Notes: generated from the sequence alone by a model not told the origin. Numbered from the stretch's first letter, positions 35,672 to 45,945 are shown. The stretch is DNA of 64,000 nucleotides from Alishewanella agri BL06 (GCF_000272005.1 NZ_AKKU01000017.1:1-64000), one strand, 5' to 3'. Program-made: numbers and translations.

Positions 35672-37558
35672 TTAGCGAATATCTAATACCAATACGCCCC
35701 GCGCCGGCACGGTTAGCTGTTGTTGCAGCTGCAATTTTGCACCGGTTAGCACCTCTGTGGCCTGCACCTTGGCTGGCAGCACCTGCCTAAAACGTGCCAG
35801 CTCCAGTGTTACCGGATGCGGTTGCTTATTCATCACCACCATCACAGTTTGTTGCTCGTTATAGCGGAAATAGGTATAGGTGCCGCGATCCGGGGCAAAG
35901 TGCAGTAGCTTACCCTGATGGATTGCGCTGGCAGTTTTACGCCAGTTTAGCAGCCGGCTGACCAGTTGCTGCGCCATACGCTGGGTATCCGTTAACCCCA
36001 CGCCGGTAAAGGCATTGACCTTGTCACCCGCCCAACCGCCGGGAAAATCAGCCCGTACCTTGCCATCATCGCGCTGTGGCGGGCTGGTCAGCGCCAGCTC
36101 AGTGCCATAAAACAGCTGTGGAATACCGCGCATGGTAAAGAGATAGCTCAGCGCCATCCGGAACAAGTCTTGATCTTCGCCCAGCACTGAAAATAAACGG
36201 GCAGTGTCATGGTTACCCTCAAAGATCACCAGATTAAAGGGATCGGCATAGACATGATCGTTACTCAGCATTTCATACAGGCGGATCCAGCCGCTATTCC
36301 AGCTCTCTGGCTCTGCCAGTGATTTTAGCAGGGCGTCATACAGCGGGAAGTCGAGCATCGCCGGAGTATGCGAGACATAGCCATCTTTATTCTGCTTGCC
36401 GGCCTGCCAGTACGAGACGATAAGCGGATTCGGGCTCCATTCTTCACCCACAATATTAAACTGAGGATATTCCTGCATAATGCGCCGGCCCCACTCGCTT
36501 AAAAAGGCTTTATCGGCGTAAGAATAGGTATCTTCCCGAATACCGGACAGCCCGGCGTATTCCACCCACCAGATACTATTCTGAATAAGATAGGTCGCTA
36601 ATCTGGGGTTACGCTGATTCAGATCCAGCATGGTGTCGACAAACCAGCCATCGGTAAATAGCTCGCGATCAATATCGGCCGCATAAGGGTCCTGAATGGT
36701 GCTGCGGTTATGATTGGTTGGCACAAAGTTGCCATTGCCATCGCCGCTCGGGAAGTTCAGCCAGTCTTTAGCCGGTAAGTCCGGCAGCCACCAGTGATTA
36801 CTGCCAATATGATTAACGATAATATCCTGAATCACCTTAATACCGAGCGAATTGGCGGCCGCAACAAAGTCGCGGAACTGCGCATTGCTGCCAAAGCGGG
36901 GATCCACCCGGTAAAAGTCGGTGGCGGAATAGCCATGATAAGAGAAAGCCGGTTGATTATTTTCGGTTAGCGGCGTTGGCCAAACCGCAGTCACGCCCAG
37001 CTGTTGCAAATACGGCAGCGCTTGTTGCATCCCGGCCAGATCGCCGCCATGACGGCCATTATCATCCTGCCGGTTCGCCTGCTCCAGCATCCCGGGTACG
37101 CTGTCGTTACTGGGGTCGCCATTTACAAAGCGATCCGGCGTAATCAGATAAATCGCATCAGCGGGCGAGAAGCCCTGACGCTGTGCCGAACCTTCACTTC
37201 GCGCCAATAACGGGTAATCGACTTGCTGTACGGCTTTTGCACCGCGCCAAAGCTGCAGTGGCAAGGTGCCCGCTGCCGCATCAGCAGACAGTGTCAGCTC
37301 AACAAACAGATAATTCGGGTTATCGGTACGATGTACCGCGCTGATGCTAACCCCGGGATAGCTGAGCTTAGGTGTCAGCTCTGCTAACTTATCCCCGTAC
37401 AACATCAGCTCAACAGTCGGATGCTGCATACCAACCCACCAGTTCAGTGGCTCAACCCGCTTTACCCTAGACGCGTATTCACTAGCCGCCTGCAAACCAA
37501 AACTCAGGCCATAGATAGCTAATAAGCCAAATAACTTTAATTGCAAAAAATTACGCAT
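35672..37558 (-). CDS. GH13 cyclomaltodextrinase/neopullulanase-like enzyme
   Basis: This 628-residue exported enzyme (signal LLAIYGLSFGLQA) has an N-terminal cyclomaltodextrinase-type beta domain (RVKRVEPLNWWVGMQHP, about residues 30-115), then a GH13 barrel and a C-terminal beta domain. Catalytic regions are DIIVNHIGSNH, GIREDTYSY (nucleophile Asp), NIVGEEW (Glu) and FEGNHDTARL (Asp). It resembles SusA-type neopullulanases that cut cyclodextrins, pullulan and maltodextrins in the periplasm. The start overlaps the esterase stop by 1 bp (TAATG), so translation is coupled. Confidence 0.92.
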   Translation of the reverse strand: MRNFLQLKLFGLLAIYGLSFGLQAASEYASRVKRVEPLNWWVGMQHPTVELMLYGDKLAELTPKLSYPGVSISAVHRTDNPNYLFVELTLSADAAAGTLPLQLWRGAKAVQQVDYPLLARSEGSAQRQGFSPADAIYLITPDRFVNGDPSNDSVPGMLEQANRQDDNGRHGGDLAGMQQALPYLQQLGVTAVWPTPLTENNQPAFSYHGYSATDFYRVDPRFGSNAQFRDFVAAANSLGIKVIQDIIVNHIGSNHWWLPDLPAKDWLNFPSGDGNGNFVPTNHNRSTIQDPYAADIDRELFTDGWFVDTMLDLNQRNPRLATYLIQNSIWWVEYAGLSGIREDTYSYADKAFLSEWGRRIMQEYPQFNIVGEEWSPNPLIVSYWQAGKQNKDGYVSHTPAMLDFPLYDALLKSLAEPESWNSGWIRLYEMLSNDHVYADPFNLVIFEGNHDTARLFSVLGEDQDLFRMALSYLFTMRGIPQLFYGTELALTSPPQRDDGKVRADFPGGWAGDKVNAFTGVGLTDTQRMAQQLVSRLLNWRKTASAIHQGKLLHFAPDRGTYTYFRYNEQQTVMVVMNKQPHPVTLELARFRQVLPAKVQATEVLTGAKLQLQQQLTVPARGVLVLDIR

Positions 37559-38532
37559 TAGTTTTGCTCCTGCGTTGGCTTAGCCAGTAAAAAGCGCAGT
37601 GGTGTTGCTAACCGGGCCGCCCAGGCCTGTTCACTGTGATCGGTACCGGCAAACAGCTCGCTGTGCCACAAGGGCGCGCTAAAACCTTTGCGCCGGAATA
37701 AGCGATCGACCTCCTGCTGTAACGGCGGATAGAGCGCATCCAACGTTTGGTCACCATAATCAAAGTACCACTTATGCTGGCCGGCAGCGGGGAGCTGTTG
37801 CTCCAGATAGCTTAGAAAGGCCTGCGGGATCGGGTTATTCTCTACGCTAAAGGTGCCGGGCCAGTGGGTGGATAAGGCAGCGGCACCGCCAAATACCTGC
37901 GGATAGCGGCTTTGCGCATACCAGGAAATCAGACCGCCCATACTGGAGCCCATAATAAAGGTCGCTTCACGCGCCGGATCAGTAGCAAAATGCTGATCGA
38001 TATAGGGTTTTAGTTCTGTTACTAAAAAGCGCAAATAGTTATCGCTGTAAACGGCACCGGCAAATAACGGTACACCGGGCGCGCGCTCCAGTTGATACAG
38101 CTGTTGCTGCACCGCTTCAGGTAAACTTAAAAAGGGCTGCTGCGGAAAATACTCGCTGTGCCGCGCCGCACCAATATTGTGAATGCCCACCACAATAAAG
38201 GGCCGCACCTGACCCTGTTGCTGTAACTGCTGCGCCGTTTCGGCTACCTGCCAGCTTTGGCCATTCCAGGTGGTACGGGCATCAAATAACATCTGACCAT
38301 CGTGCATATAGAGCACCGCATAGCGCTGTGCACTGCTATAGCCCTCCGGTAACCAGACATCGATCGGGCGGCTGGGCACATAGGCCGACGCGATCTGCGG
38401 TAAGCGCAGCAACTGCCCGGCACTTACCTCTGGTAAAGGCGGCGTATTGTTATCCGCCGCCAGCAGCGGACTGCTGGCTGCTAAACTGAGGATCAACCAG
38501 GCCTGCCGGCCGTATTGTTTGATGCTTCGCAT
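37558..38532 (-). CDS. Esterase D/enterochelin-esterase-like alpha/beta hydrolase
   Basis: This 324-residue protein carries a signal peptide (AWLILSLAASSPLLAA) and an alpha/beta hydrolase fold of the esterase D group: YAVLYMHDGQMLFDA and FIMGSSMGGLISWYAQ, with the nucleophile elbow GSSMGG and a catalytic His near GTDHSEQAW. It is probably a periplasmic esterase, perhaps removing acyl groups from sugars or oligosaccharides before amylases act. It sits 15 bp after the GH31 gene and overlaps the cyclomaltodextrinase start by 1 bp. AAGGGAG precedes the ATG. Confidence 0.85.
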   Translation of the reverse strand: MRSIKQYGRQAWLILSLAASSPLLAADNNTPPLPEVSAGQLLRLPQIASAYVPSRPIDVWLPEGYSSAQRYAVLYMHDGQMLFDARTTWNGQSWQVAETAQQLQQQGQVRPFIVVGIHNIGAARHSEYFPQQPFLSLPEAVQQQLYQLERAPGVPLFAGAVYSDNYLRFLVTELKPYIDQHFATDPAREATFIMGSSMGGLISWYAQSRYPQVFGGAAALSTHWPGTFSVENNPIPQAFLSYLEQQLPAAGQHKWYFDYGDQTLDALYPPLQQEVDRLFRRKGFSAPLWHSELFAGTDHSEQAWAARLATPLRFLLAKPTQEQN

Positions 38533-38547
38533 AATCCGCTCCCTTGG

Positions 38548-40998
38548 CTAGTAGCGTACCTGTAGCATTTTACTGTCAGCCGTAAGTGGCAGCTTAATCT
38601 TTAACTGCTTATTGGCTTTATCGTACCAGGCCATATAGTCACCCCGGGCAAAGCGCTGCGGCTGGGCAACAATCGGGATATAACGGCCATCCAGATAGAT
38701 TTTACGCGCCTTGCCACGTTGGTTATGCAGCACCAGCGTTAAATCGCGGCTGGCCGGCTTGCCCTGATACTCCCCGCCTTCGCGGCTAAAGTTCAGCGTT
38801 AGCCTGTTGTCTTCCGTCGTGGCCGCGAAATGCAGCAGCTCATACTGGCCCTTGGCAACCGAATCCGGCGTTACGCCATCATCTTCAAACAGGCTGTACT
38901 GGCTGGTAGCGACACTCTGATCGGCGTAATAGTGCAGCGTTAACGCCTTGCCCTGATAATCCGCGGTGCGTTGCAAGCTGTCGGTCATCGGAATAAAGCT
39001 ACCGGCTTTTACCAGCACCGGAATGGTATCGATCGTTACCGGGCGCTGTAGTACCTGACCACCTTCCAGCCGCTCGCCGCTAAAGAAATCAAACCAGATG
39101 CCTTGCGGCAGATTTACCGGCCAGCTTGTTACGCCTGGTTCCGTTACCGGCGCCACTAAAAAGGCATCACCCCATAAATAGCTGTTGGCTTCATCGCGTA
39201 GCGCCGGGTTTTGCTCATCCAGGAAAAACAGCGGCCGCATCAGCGGTATACCACTTTGGCTATGCTGATAGGCCAGCGTATAGTTGTACGGCAATAAGCG
39301 GTAACGTAACTCCAGCCAGGGGCGCAGGGTGTTAATCACGTCCTGGCTATGGAATACCGGCTCAGGGGCAATATGCTCCTGGGCATGTGGCCGGTACACC
39401 GGCTGAAATACGCCATATTGCAGCCAGCGGATATAAAGCTCAGGATCAAAAACCTCACCACCGGCAAAACCACCTAAGTCAGAGTGGATCCAACCAAAGC
39501 CAAACAGGCCCATTTGCAGCGCCAGTTCAACCTGCGGCTTTAGCCCGCCCCAGCTGCGGTCGACATCACCGGTCCAGGGCACCATACCAAAGCGCTGCGA
39601 ACCTAAGCTACCGGCGCGCATCATTATAAAGGGCCGCTGTGCCGGGAAATCGCGACGATAGCCCTGATGCACCAACTCAGCCCAGCGATGGCCATAGGCA
39701 TTATGCACTGCATCGGCAGGCTGTAAGCCAATGCCCGGCAGATAATGATAGGTATCGGCCGGGTGCACTTCAGGCTCGCCCAGATCGCCCCAAATACCAC
39801 CAACACCTTGCGTCAGTAACTCATGGTAACGCTGCCAGAACCAATCGGCGGCTTTGGGATTAAACACATCAACCAGACCGGTATTACCAAAGTAAAAATC
39901 AAAGGTCTTTGGCTGCCCATCCGGCCCCGGTGCGATAGCCCCCGCCGTAACCGACTCATCCCAGCGCTTGGAGCTGGTCAGGATAAAGGGCTCAGTCACC
40001 AGGATCGTTTTAACGCCATCGGCGGCAAAATCAGCCAGCATCTGCTCTGGACTTGGGAAAGCTTCACGATCCCAGTCCAGATTACCCATATGGCCCTGAA
40101 TATCCGGCCCGAACCAGTACAGATCGATCACAATGGCATCTAATGGCAGCTTAAGATCGCGGAATTTTTGCACCACCGCCCGCGCCTCTGCCTCAGTGCG
40201 ATAACCAAAGCGCGAGGCATAGTTGCCTAAGGTCCAGCGCGCCGGTAATGGCGGTTTGCCACTGACCGCCAGATACTGCTGGATCAGCTCAGGGGTCGTA
40301 TCGGCAGCGACCAGCAAATAGCTGCTGCGGCCGCCCTGAGCACGAAAACGTAACTGATCTGTCTGGCTATGGCCCAGATCCAGCTCACCAGTGGCGCCAT
40401 TATCAAACAGCAGCATATAGTTTTTATCAGATAAAATACCGGCCAGGCTAAAGTACATCTGGCTCGACTCGGTACTGTAGCCATAATGCGCCTTGTTATA
40501 GAGCGGTAATTTATGACCGCGGCGATCCATGCCCAGTACCCGTTGCCCGGCACCAGCTAATTTTTCCTGCTCGGCAAGACTAAAATCAAAACCCAGCTGA
40601 CCGTCCGCCTGAATCAGGCCGGCCTGATCCCGGGTTAACAGCTCGCCATCGCGGTAAAAAGCAATACTTAACGGGCTTTTGTTGATCACCAGTTGCAAGG
40701 CATCACTTTGCAGTGTTAATTGCTGCTCGGAGCTGGCTAGCGCCAGCTCAACCGGCTGCGCCGGATTACCGATCAGCAGCGAGGGTAACTGAGTTACCCC
40801 GGCAGGCTGATACCAAACTGCGACACTGTGCGGGTTATAGAACTCAACGCTCACTTCGCCCTGATCGGTGGTTAATACCACCCCTTGCGGCGTAATGCGG
40901 TGACTTTGATAATGCTCAACTGCCAACGCAAATAACGGCGCCAGCGATAAGGTTAGGGCACTCGCAGTGGTCAGGACCCAACTAAACACTTTGCTCAT
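38548..40998 (-). CDS. GH31 alpha-glucosidase
   Basis: This 816-residue exported enzyme (signal SALTLSLAPLFALA) has the GH31 order: an N-terminal beta-sandwich, a barrel with the nucleophile in GGIWGDLGEPE and the acid/base Asp in VPWTGDVDRSW, and C-terminal beta domains (SLFEDDGVTPDSVAKGQYE). GH31 enzymes release glucose from the non-reducing ends of maltodextrins; some act on xylosides, but the neighbours favour alpha-glucosidase. The start codon overlaps the upstream amylase stop by 1 bp (TAATG), marking tight operon structure. Confidence 0.93.
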   Translation of the reverse strand: MSKVFSWVLTTASALTLSLAPLFALAVEHYQSHRITPQGVVLTTDQGEVSVEFYNPHSVAVWYQPAGVTQLPSLLIGNPAQPVELALASSEQQLTLQSDALQLVINKSPLSIAFYRDGELLTRDQAGLIQADGQLGFDFSLAEQEKLAGAGQRVLGMDRRGHKLPLYNKAHYGYSTESSQMYFSLAGILSDKNYMLLFDNGATGELDLGHSQTDQLRFRAQGGRSSYLLVAADTTPELIQQYLAVSGKPPLPARWTLGNYASRFGYRTEAEARAVVQKFRDLKLPLDAIVIDLYWFGPDIQGHMGNLDWDREAFPSPEQMLADFAADGVKTILVTEPFILTSSKRWDESVTAGAIAPGPDGQPKTFDFYFGNTGLVDVFNPKAADWFWQRYHELLTQGVGGIWGDLGEPEVHPADTYHYLPGIGLQPADAVHNAYGHRWAELVHQGYRRDFPAQRPFIMMRAGSLGSQRFGMVPWTGDVDRSWGGLKPQVELALQMGLFGFGWIHSDLGGFAGGEVFDPELYIRWLQYGVFQPVYRPHAQEHIAPEPVFHSQDVINTLRPWLELRYRLLPYNYTLAYQHSQSGIPLMRPLFFLDEQNPALRDEANSYLWGDAFLVAPVTEPGVTSWPVNLPQGIWFDFFSGERLEGGQVLQRPVTIDTIPVLVKAGSFIPMTDSLQRTADYQGKALTLHYYADQSVATSQYSLFEDDGVTPDSVAKGQYELLHFAATTEDNRLTLNFSREGGEYQGKPASRDLTLVLHNQRGKARKIYLDGRYIPIVAQPQRFARGDYMAWYDKANKQLKIKLPLTADSKMLQVRY

Positions 40999-42911
40999 TA
41001 CTCCCCCTGGCGATTAAGTTGATACACCACAGAGCCCAGCGCAGCCAGCTTGACTTGCACCTCACCCTTGCCAGCGGTGACCACTAATTCATTAGTTTTA
41101 CCCGTCAGTTGATCTTGCAGTAAATATTTGCCATCACTTAATTGCCAGGTGGTGATTAAATCTGCCGGTAGTTGCAGACTGAATTCAATGCCCTGTTGCG
41201 GGTTAAAATGGCTAACAACTAACAATTGCTGCTGTTGGTTATAACGGGCGAATGCTAATTGCTGCTCTGAATAAGCACTGCCGGCAGCCAGGTTGTCGGT
41301 GTGCAGTTCGCGGTAGGCACCGTTTAACGCCGGCGCCCTGGCACTAAACTGCATTAAGGTTTCATAGAATTGCCGCAGCTCACGCTCTGCCGGGCTTAGC
41401 GCACCGCCATCAAATTTGCCACCATTCATCCAGCGTTGGTGATGTGGTACCCCCCAGTAATCAAAGATGGTGGTGCGGCTGGCCTTACCAAAACCAGCGT
41501 CAGCTGCACCCGGTTCGCCGACATCCTGGCCAAAATAAAGCATGGTCGGGGATTTACTGATCAAGGCTGACACCACCATCGCCGGCATCCCTTTGCGGGC
41601 ATCGCCAGCAAATTCCGGAGCGGCAATACGCTGCTCGTCATGGTTTTCCAAAAAGTGCAGCATATGCTGTTCAATATCGGCCATCCGCTGTTGAATAGTA
41701 ACTAATTCAGACGTCGGGCCTTTACCCTGCATCACCAGCTTCAGGCTGTCGTAAAACTCGACTTTATCGTACAGGTAATCCATCAAACCAAGCTTGATAT
41801 AGTCGCGGTATAAATGTGGTTGATACACCTCGGCCAATAAAAAGGCGTCCGGGTTTTGTTGTTTAATATGGGCGTTTAAATAGCTCCAGAATTCCACCGG
41901 TACCATCTCGGCCATATCGTAGCGGAAGCCATCAACGCCCATCGCAGTCCAATACAACACGATGTCACGGAATTTAATCCAGGTGTTGGGCACTTCTTTG
42001 CCTTGCCAGAACTGATAATGCGCTTGCCAATCTTTCTCAGCGTAGTCGGCCGGTAGTTTGTCAAAGTCGTAACTACCATCCGGACGCACACCAAAGTTGA
42101 TTTTTACCGTTTCATACCAGTCGTCAAAAGCCGGCTGCACCGAACGGGCGCCATTACCGGTCCATTTCGCCGGCACTTCGGCAAATTTGCCATCGGCCAA
42201 CGGGTGAGCGTCACCACCTAGTACCTGATAATCCGCCGGCCAGATCGGAACTTGGAAGGCGGAACCCGGCACATAGTAAAAATTATTATCACGGGCATAT
42301 TCCACACTGGTATCGTCATCCGCACCAAAATCACGCACGCTGTCCGGCTTAGCCAGTGACTCATAACGCCGCGCCACGTGATTAGGGACGATATCGATCA
42401 ACACTTTCATGCCATGTTGATGGGTACGGGCGATCAGCGCCTGGAATTCTTCCAGCCGCTTGGCCGGGTCGTCGGCCAGATCCGGATTCACACTGTAATA
42501 GTCTTTCACGGCATAGGGTGAACCGGCACGACCCTTTACCACATCAGGGTCATCGTTGCTGATGCCATAGGCGGTATAGTCGCGGATCACCGCATGGTGT
42601 GGCACCCCGGTATACCAGATATGGGTTGTACCTAAGGCTTTAATACCTTTGAGCGCAGCATCGTTAAAGTCACTAAACTTACCGACACCATTTTCTTCCA
42701 GTGTGCCCCAAGGCTTGTTAGTGGTATTCGTATTACCAAATAGGCGGGTAAATACCTGATACACCACGGGCTTACCGGCAGACTCTGCAGCGGCGTCTGT
42801 TTTAGGATTTGCGGCGGCTGCCGGCGTAGCCTGTTCCGGCGCAGGTGCTTTACCACAAGCAAGCAACATCGACAGCGCCAGAGCGCTTAGGGTGGCGTGT
42901 TTTATTTGCAT
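40998..42911 (-). CDS. GH13 alpha-amylase family lipoprotein
   Basis: This 637-residue enzyme has a lipoprotein signal (LSALALSMLLAC) and an Ala/Pro-rich tether. The barrel keeps DIVPNHVARRY (region I), GVDGFRYDMAEM (nucleophile Asp), LLAEVYQPH (Glu) and LENHDEQRI (Asp). It is first in an operon with the GH31, esterase, cyclomaltodextrinase and perhaps Ntn hydrolase genes. A palindrome TGCATACGTATGCA lies 80 bp upstream of its start. Its surface anchoring suggests it attacks starch or dextrins outside or just inside the outer membrane. Confidence 0.92.
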   Translation of the reverse strand: MQIKHATLSALALSMLLACGKAPAPEQATPAAAANPKTDAAAESAGKPVVYQVFTRLFGNTNTTNKPWGTLEENGVGKFSDFNDAALKGIKALGTTHIWYTGVPHHAVIRDYTAYGISNDDPDVVKGRAGSPYAVKDYYSVNPDLADDPAKRLEEFQALIARTHQHGMKVLIDIVPNHVARRYESLAKPDSVRDFGADDDTSVEYARDNNFYYVPGSAFQVPIWPADYQVLGGDAHPLADGKFAEVPAKWTGNGARSVQPAFDDWYETVKINFGVRPDGSYDFDKLPADYAEKDWQAHYQFWQGKEVPNTWIKFRDIVLYWTAMGVDGFRYDMAEMVPVEFWSYLNAHIKQQNPDAFLLAEVYQPHLYRDYIKLGLMDYLYDKVEFYDSLKLVMQGKGPTSELVTIQQRMADIEQHMLHFLENHDEQRIAAPEFAGDARKGMPAMVVSALISKSPTMLYFGQDVGEPGAADAGFGKASRTTIFDYWGVPHHQRWMNGGKFDGGALSPAERELRQFYETLMQFSARAPALNGAYRELHTDNLAAGSAYSEQQLAFARYNQQQQLLVVSHFNPQQGIEFSLQLPADLITTWQLSDGKYLLQDQLTGKTNELVVTAGKGEVQVKLAALGSVVYQLNRQGE

Positions 42912-42969
42912 CAGCGATTACCTTGTCTGTTGATCTGGTTATGGTGATTAAATTACCGCAGATCCTGCG

Positions 42970-43275
42970 TTGGGTTATGCCTTTTTTTGGTGCATACGTA
43001 TGCAAAGCAGCGATTTATGGCTGGGGCGTTTCGGTGGTGAAGAGTTTGTAGTAATTCTACCCGACACATTACAGGCGCAAGCGCTGGAGATCGCCGAACG
43101 GCTGCGTCTTACGCTGGCAGAAACAGCAATGCCTGCACCTATTTCCAGGGCGCTGACCCTCAGTATTGGGGTCGCCGAGCACCATAGCGGTCAAAGCATA
43201 CCTGAATTGCTGGAACAAGCTGATCAGGCGATGTATCGCGCTAAAGCCAGTGGCCGTAACGCCGTTTGCAGTTAA
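42970..43275 (+). pseudogene. Truncated GGDEF diguanylate cyclase (C-terminal half only)
   Basis: The frame reads SSDLWLGRFGGEEFVVILPD and continues to a normal GGDEF-domain end (LTLSIGVAEH, LLEQADQAMYRAKASGRNAV). Nothing upstream encodes the first half of the domain (DxLTGLxNR and the metal Asp region) or a sensor; the sequence runs instead into the amylase promoter region. Without its N-terminal half it cannot fold as an active cyclase. It is best read as a gene broken when the starch operon was inserted or rearranged. It converges with the EAL-HDOD gene, overlapping its end by 4 bp. Confidence 0.8.
42991..43004. promoter_or_regulatory. Palindromic LacI-type operator upstream of amylase operon
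   Basis: TGCATACGTATGCA is a perfect 14 bp palindrome matching the 34.5 and 59.3 kb sites except for one symmetric base change per half. It lies 80 bp upstream of the amylase start, the same distance as the site before the MFS transporter gene, inside the remnant of the broken GGDEF gene. Confidence 0.65.
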
Positions 43276-44477
43276 ACCTGCCGCAAAAGACTTTCTGCCC
43301 AAGCGACGGCTTCCAGATACATCGGTGCCAGATCTGCGCCTTCAGGCAACGACTGCAGTAAATCATCAGTCAGTGGCCAGTCGGCTTGTTCCAGCGCTTC
43401 GGTGAGTTTCAAAAAGTGCCCAAACTGCCCTTCACGTTTTAGTAGCGCCAGCTTAACTTCCGTCAATAATGGCAGCTGAGCAAGTAACTCATCCTGCGGC
43501 TGCTCAACTATCAAGTGTACATTGGAGAATAGCCCGGTTAAAAAGCTGCTAGGTGGATTCTTAGTTAACTTAACATGGTTAGCCAAAGCATCGCAAAAGC
43601 GCGCTCTGACCAAGGACTGCCGCAGTAACTCATCTGGTGAACCGTCCTGCAGATTGGCCAGCGCTAACAGCGCAATAAATTTTTTCAGCTCGGCCTCGCC
43701 CATATAGACCATCGCATGTTTAACTGAGGTTATTGCCTGGTTCTGACCGCTGTGATTAATAAAGCGTAATAGTTTATAAGACAGCCCCAGGTCACGCTGG
43801 CAAATATCAGCTAGCCGCTCGAAGTCGAGTGTACAGGCGGAGGCTTCTGCCATTAAGGCCAGCAAGTTCGCTTTATTGGAGCTCAGTTGCTTATGCTTTA
43901 GCATTTCCGGGCGAGCAAAAAAGTAGCCTTGAAATAACTGAAAGCCCATCAATTTTAATTTTTCAAACTGCTCGGCTGTTTCCACCCGTTCGGCCAGCAG
44001 TGTAAAAGGATAATCCGCTACCCGGCGCAGGTGACGGCTAATCTGCAACAAGTTAAATTGCTGCACATCGACCTTCAGATAGCTGATAAAAGGTAAGAAC
44101 GGGTCCCATTTTGGGTCAAAGTCATGATCGTCCAGTGCCAGCTGGTAGCCAAGCTCCTTAAGATACTTCAGGGTAGCTAACAGCTCAGGTGTTGGTGGTA
44201 CCGTTTCTAACACCTCGATCACCATCGATTCCGGTTTAATCGAGGTCGGGAAATGATGCAGTAGGGTTTCTTCAGAAAAGTTGATAAAGGCCAGTTTATT
44301 TGAGGTGACCTTCTCCACCCCCATCAGCAGGTGATGCTGCATAATCAGCTTCGAGGTTGCTTCGTCTGCATCTATTTTTGGAAAGGCGTTTGCTTCACCA
44401 TCGCGGAAAAGCAGTTCATAACCGATGGTTTCTTTAGCTTTGTTAAAGATTGGCTGACGCGCTATATACCCATACAT
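43272..44477 (-). CDS. EAL-HDOD signalling protein (YuxH-like)
   Basis: The ATG at 44477 (MYGYIARQPIF) is preferred, with GGAG 9 bp upstream, over a TTG at 44492. The 401-residue product has an N-terminal EAL-like domain (residues 1-200: IGYELLFRDGE, LALDDHDFDPKWDPFLPF) and a C-terminal HDOD domain (LSYKLLRFINHSGQNQAITSV). The canonical EAL and DDFG catalytic residues are degenerate (ELLF, DDHDF), so it is probably a cyclic di-GMP effector or scaffold rather than an active phosphodiesterase. The family is common in Alteromonadales and often regulates motility or surface behaviour. Confidence 0.88.
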   Translation of the reverse strand: MYGYIARQPIFNKAKETIGYELLFRDGEANAFPKIDADEATSKLIMQHHLLMGVEKVTSNKLAFINFSEETLLHHFPTSIKPESMVIEVLETVPPTPELLATLKYLKELGYQLALDDHDFDPKWDPFLPFISYLKVDVQQFNLLQISRHLRRVADYPFTLLAERVETAEQFEKLKLMGFQLFQGYFFARPEMLKHKQLSSNKANLLALMAEASACTLDFERLADICQRDLGLSYKLLRFINHSGQNQAITSVKHAMVYMGEAELKKFIALLALANLQDGSPDELLRQSLVRARFCDALANHVKLTKNPPSSFLTGLFSNVHLIVEQPQDELLAQLPLLTEVKLALLKREGQFGHFLKLTEALEQADWPLTDDLLQSLPEGADLAPMYLEAVAWAESLLRQV

Positions 44478-44585
44478 CCCGGCTAACTCCAAAGTACGAC
44501 GCCTGAAGTTCAGTATATGCCGATATAGCGGGGATACAAGAGCGCGACAGCAATTATCTCAGCTGCCGCGCACGTCGTTCTGAGA

Positions 44586-45836
44586 CTAGGCAGGCGCCCG
44601 GTTAGTCGTTTTAGCTTGGGTGAACACTCTGGGCTTTTTCGGCTTCTTGGGTTTCACCGCTGCACTACTTAGCACTGTCTCGGCTAACGGCTGCTGCGGA
44701 AAAAAGCCGGCTATTTCTTTGCGCGGCAACTGCAGCTTGATTAGCTTTTCAATGCCTTTCAGTTCTTTTAACTCTTCAGCACAGACCAGCGATACCGCCA
44801 AACCAGCGGCACCGGCGCGACCGGTGCGGCCAATACGGTGCACATAATCTTCAGCAACATTTGGCAGCTCATAATTGACGACCTGCGGTAATTGCTGGAT
44901 ATCCAGACCACGAGCAGCAATATCCGTTGCCACTAACACCCGAATGCCGCCGGCTTTAAACTCAGCCAGAGCTTTGGTGCGGGCATTCTGGCTTTTATTG
45001 CCATGGATAGCCATGGCGCTGATGCCGGCTTTTTCTAATAACAAGGTTAGCTTATTGGCGCCATGTTTGGTTTTGGTAAACACCAGCACCTGCTGCCAGT
45101 TGTGCGCTTTAATTTGCTGGATCAATAAATTGGCTTTCTGGCCTTTATCAACCGGGTATAACCACTGCTCAATCCGCTCTACCGTGCTATTTGGCGGCGT
45201 TACCGTGACTTCCAGCGGTTCATGCAGTAAGCCTTTGGCCAGGGTGCGGATCTCTTCAGAAAAGGTGGCCGAAAATAACAGGTTTTGCCGCTTTGGTGGT
45301 AACAGTGCCAGAATTTTCTTAATATCGCGGATAAAGCCCATATCCAGCATCCGGTCGGCTTCATCCAGCACCAGAATTTCCAGCTGATTAAAGCGCACCG
45401 CGTTTTGCTGATATAAATCCAGCAACCGGCCCGGCGTAGCAATCAGAATATCGACACCTTTACGCAGCGCCATCATCTGCGGGTTAATTTTAACGCCACC
45501 AAATACCAGCGTACTGCGTAGCGGTAAATGCTTACCATACAGCTGCACACTTTCGGCCACTTGCGCGGCCAGTTCACGGGTTGGGGTTAAAATCAGTGCC
45601 CGTACTTGATTTGACTGTACTTTACGGCCTTGCTCGCGACTGTCATTTAACCGCTGCAGCAAAGGTAAGGTAAAGCCAGCCGTTTTGCCGGTACCGGTTT
45701 GGGCGGCGGCCATCAGATCACGCCCCGCCAGTACCGCCGGGATAGCTTGTTGTTGAATAGGGGAAGGTGTGGTGTAGCCTTTTTCAGCTACCGCTTTGAG
45801 CAGCTCAGCCGCTAAAGGTAAATCAGTAAATTGCAT
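44586..45836 (-). CDS. rhlE: ATP-dependent RNA helicase RhlE
   Basis: The start at 45836 ([16 protein letters not shown]) is chosen for the CGGGAA box and family N-terminus; a longer frame to 45893 adds unrelated residues. This 416-residue DEAD-box helicase has the Q motif ([10 protein letters not shown]), Walker [13 protein letters not shown] ([13 protein letters not shown]), SAT (FSATF) and HRIGRTGR. The short basic tail ([11 protein letters not shown]) is typical of RhlE. RhlE unwinds RNA duplexes during ribosome assembly and RNA decay, acting in the cytoplasm. Confidence 0.92.
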   Translation of the reverse strand: MQFTDLPLAAELLKAVAEKGYTTPSPIQQQAIPAVLAGRDLMAAAQTGTGKTAGFTLPLLQRLNDSREQGRKVQSNQVRALILTPTRELAAQVAESVQLYGKHLPLRSTLVFGGVKINPQMMALRKGVDILIATPGRLLDLYQQNAVRFNQLEILVLDEADRMLDMGFIRDIKKILALLPPKRQNLLFSATFSEEIRTLAKGLLHEPLEVTVTPPNSTVERIEQWLYPVDKGQKANLLIQQIKAHNWQQVLVFTKTKHGANKLTLLLEKAGISAMAIHGNKSQNARTKALAEFKAGGIRVLVATDIAARGLDIQQLPQVVNYELPNVAEDYVHRIGRTGRAGAAGLAVSLVCAEELKELKGIEKLIKLQLPRKEIAGFFPQQPLAETVLSSAAVKPKKPKKPRVFTQAKTTNRAPA

Positions 45837-45945
45837 GCGTATTCCCGCAGTGGTGCTGCGAAAATCTCTGCCCGCAGCTGCAGTGCCCTTCAAAAGGAAG
45901 GGCGCGCAGCATACAGCATTTGCTCAGCTTTAGCTAATTAGGCGC

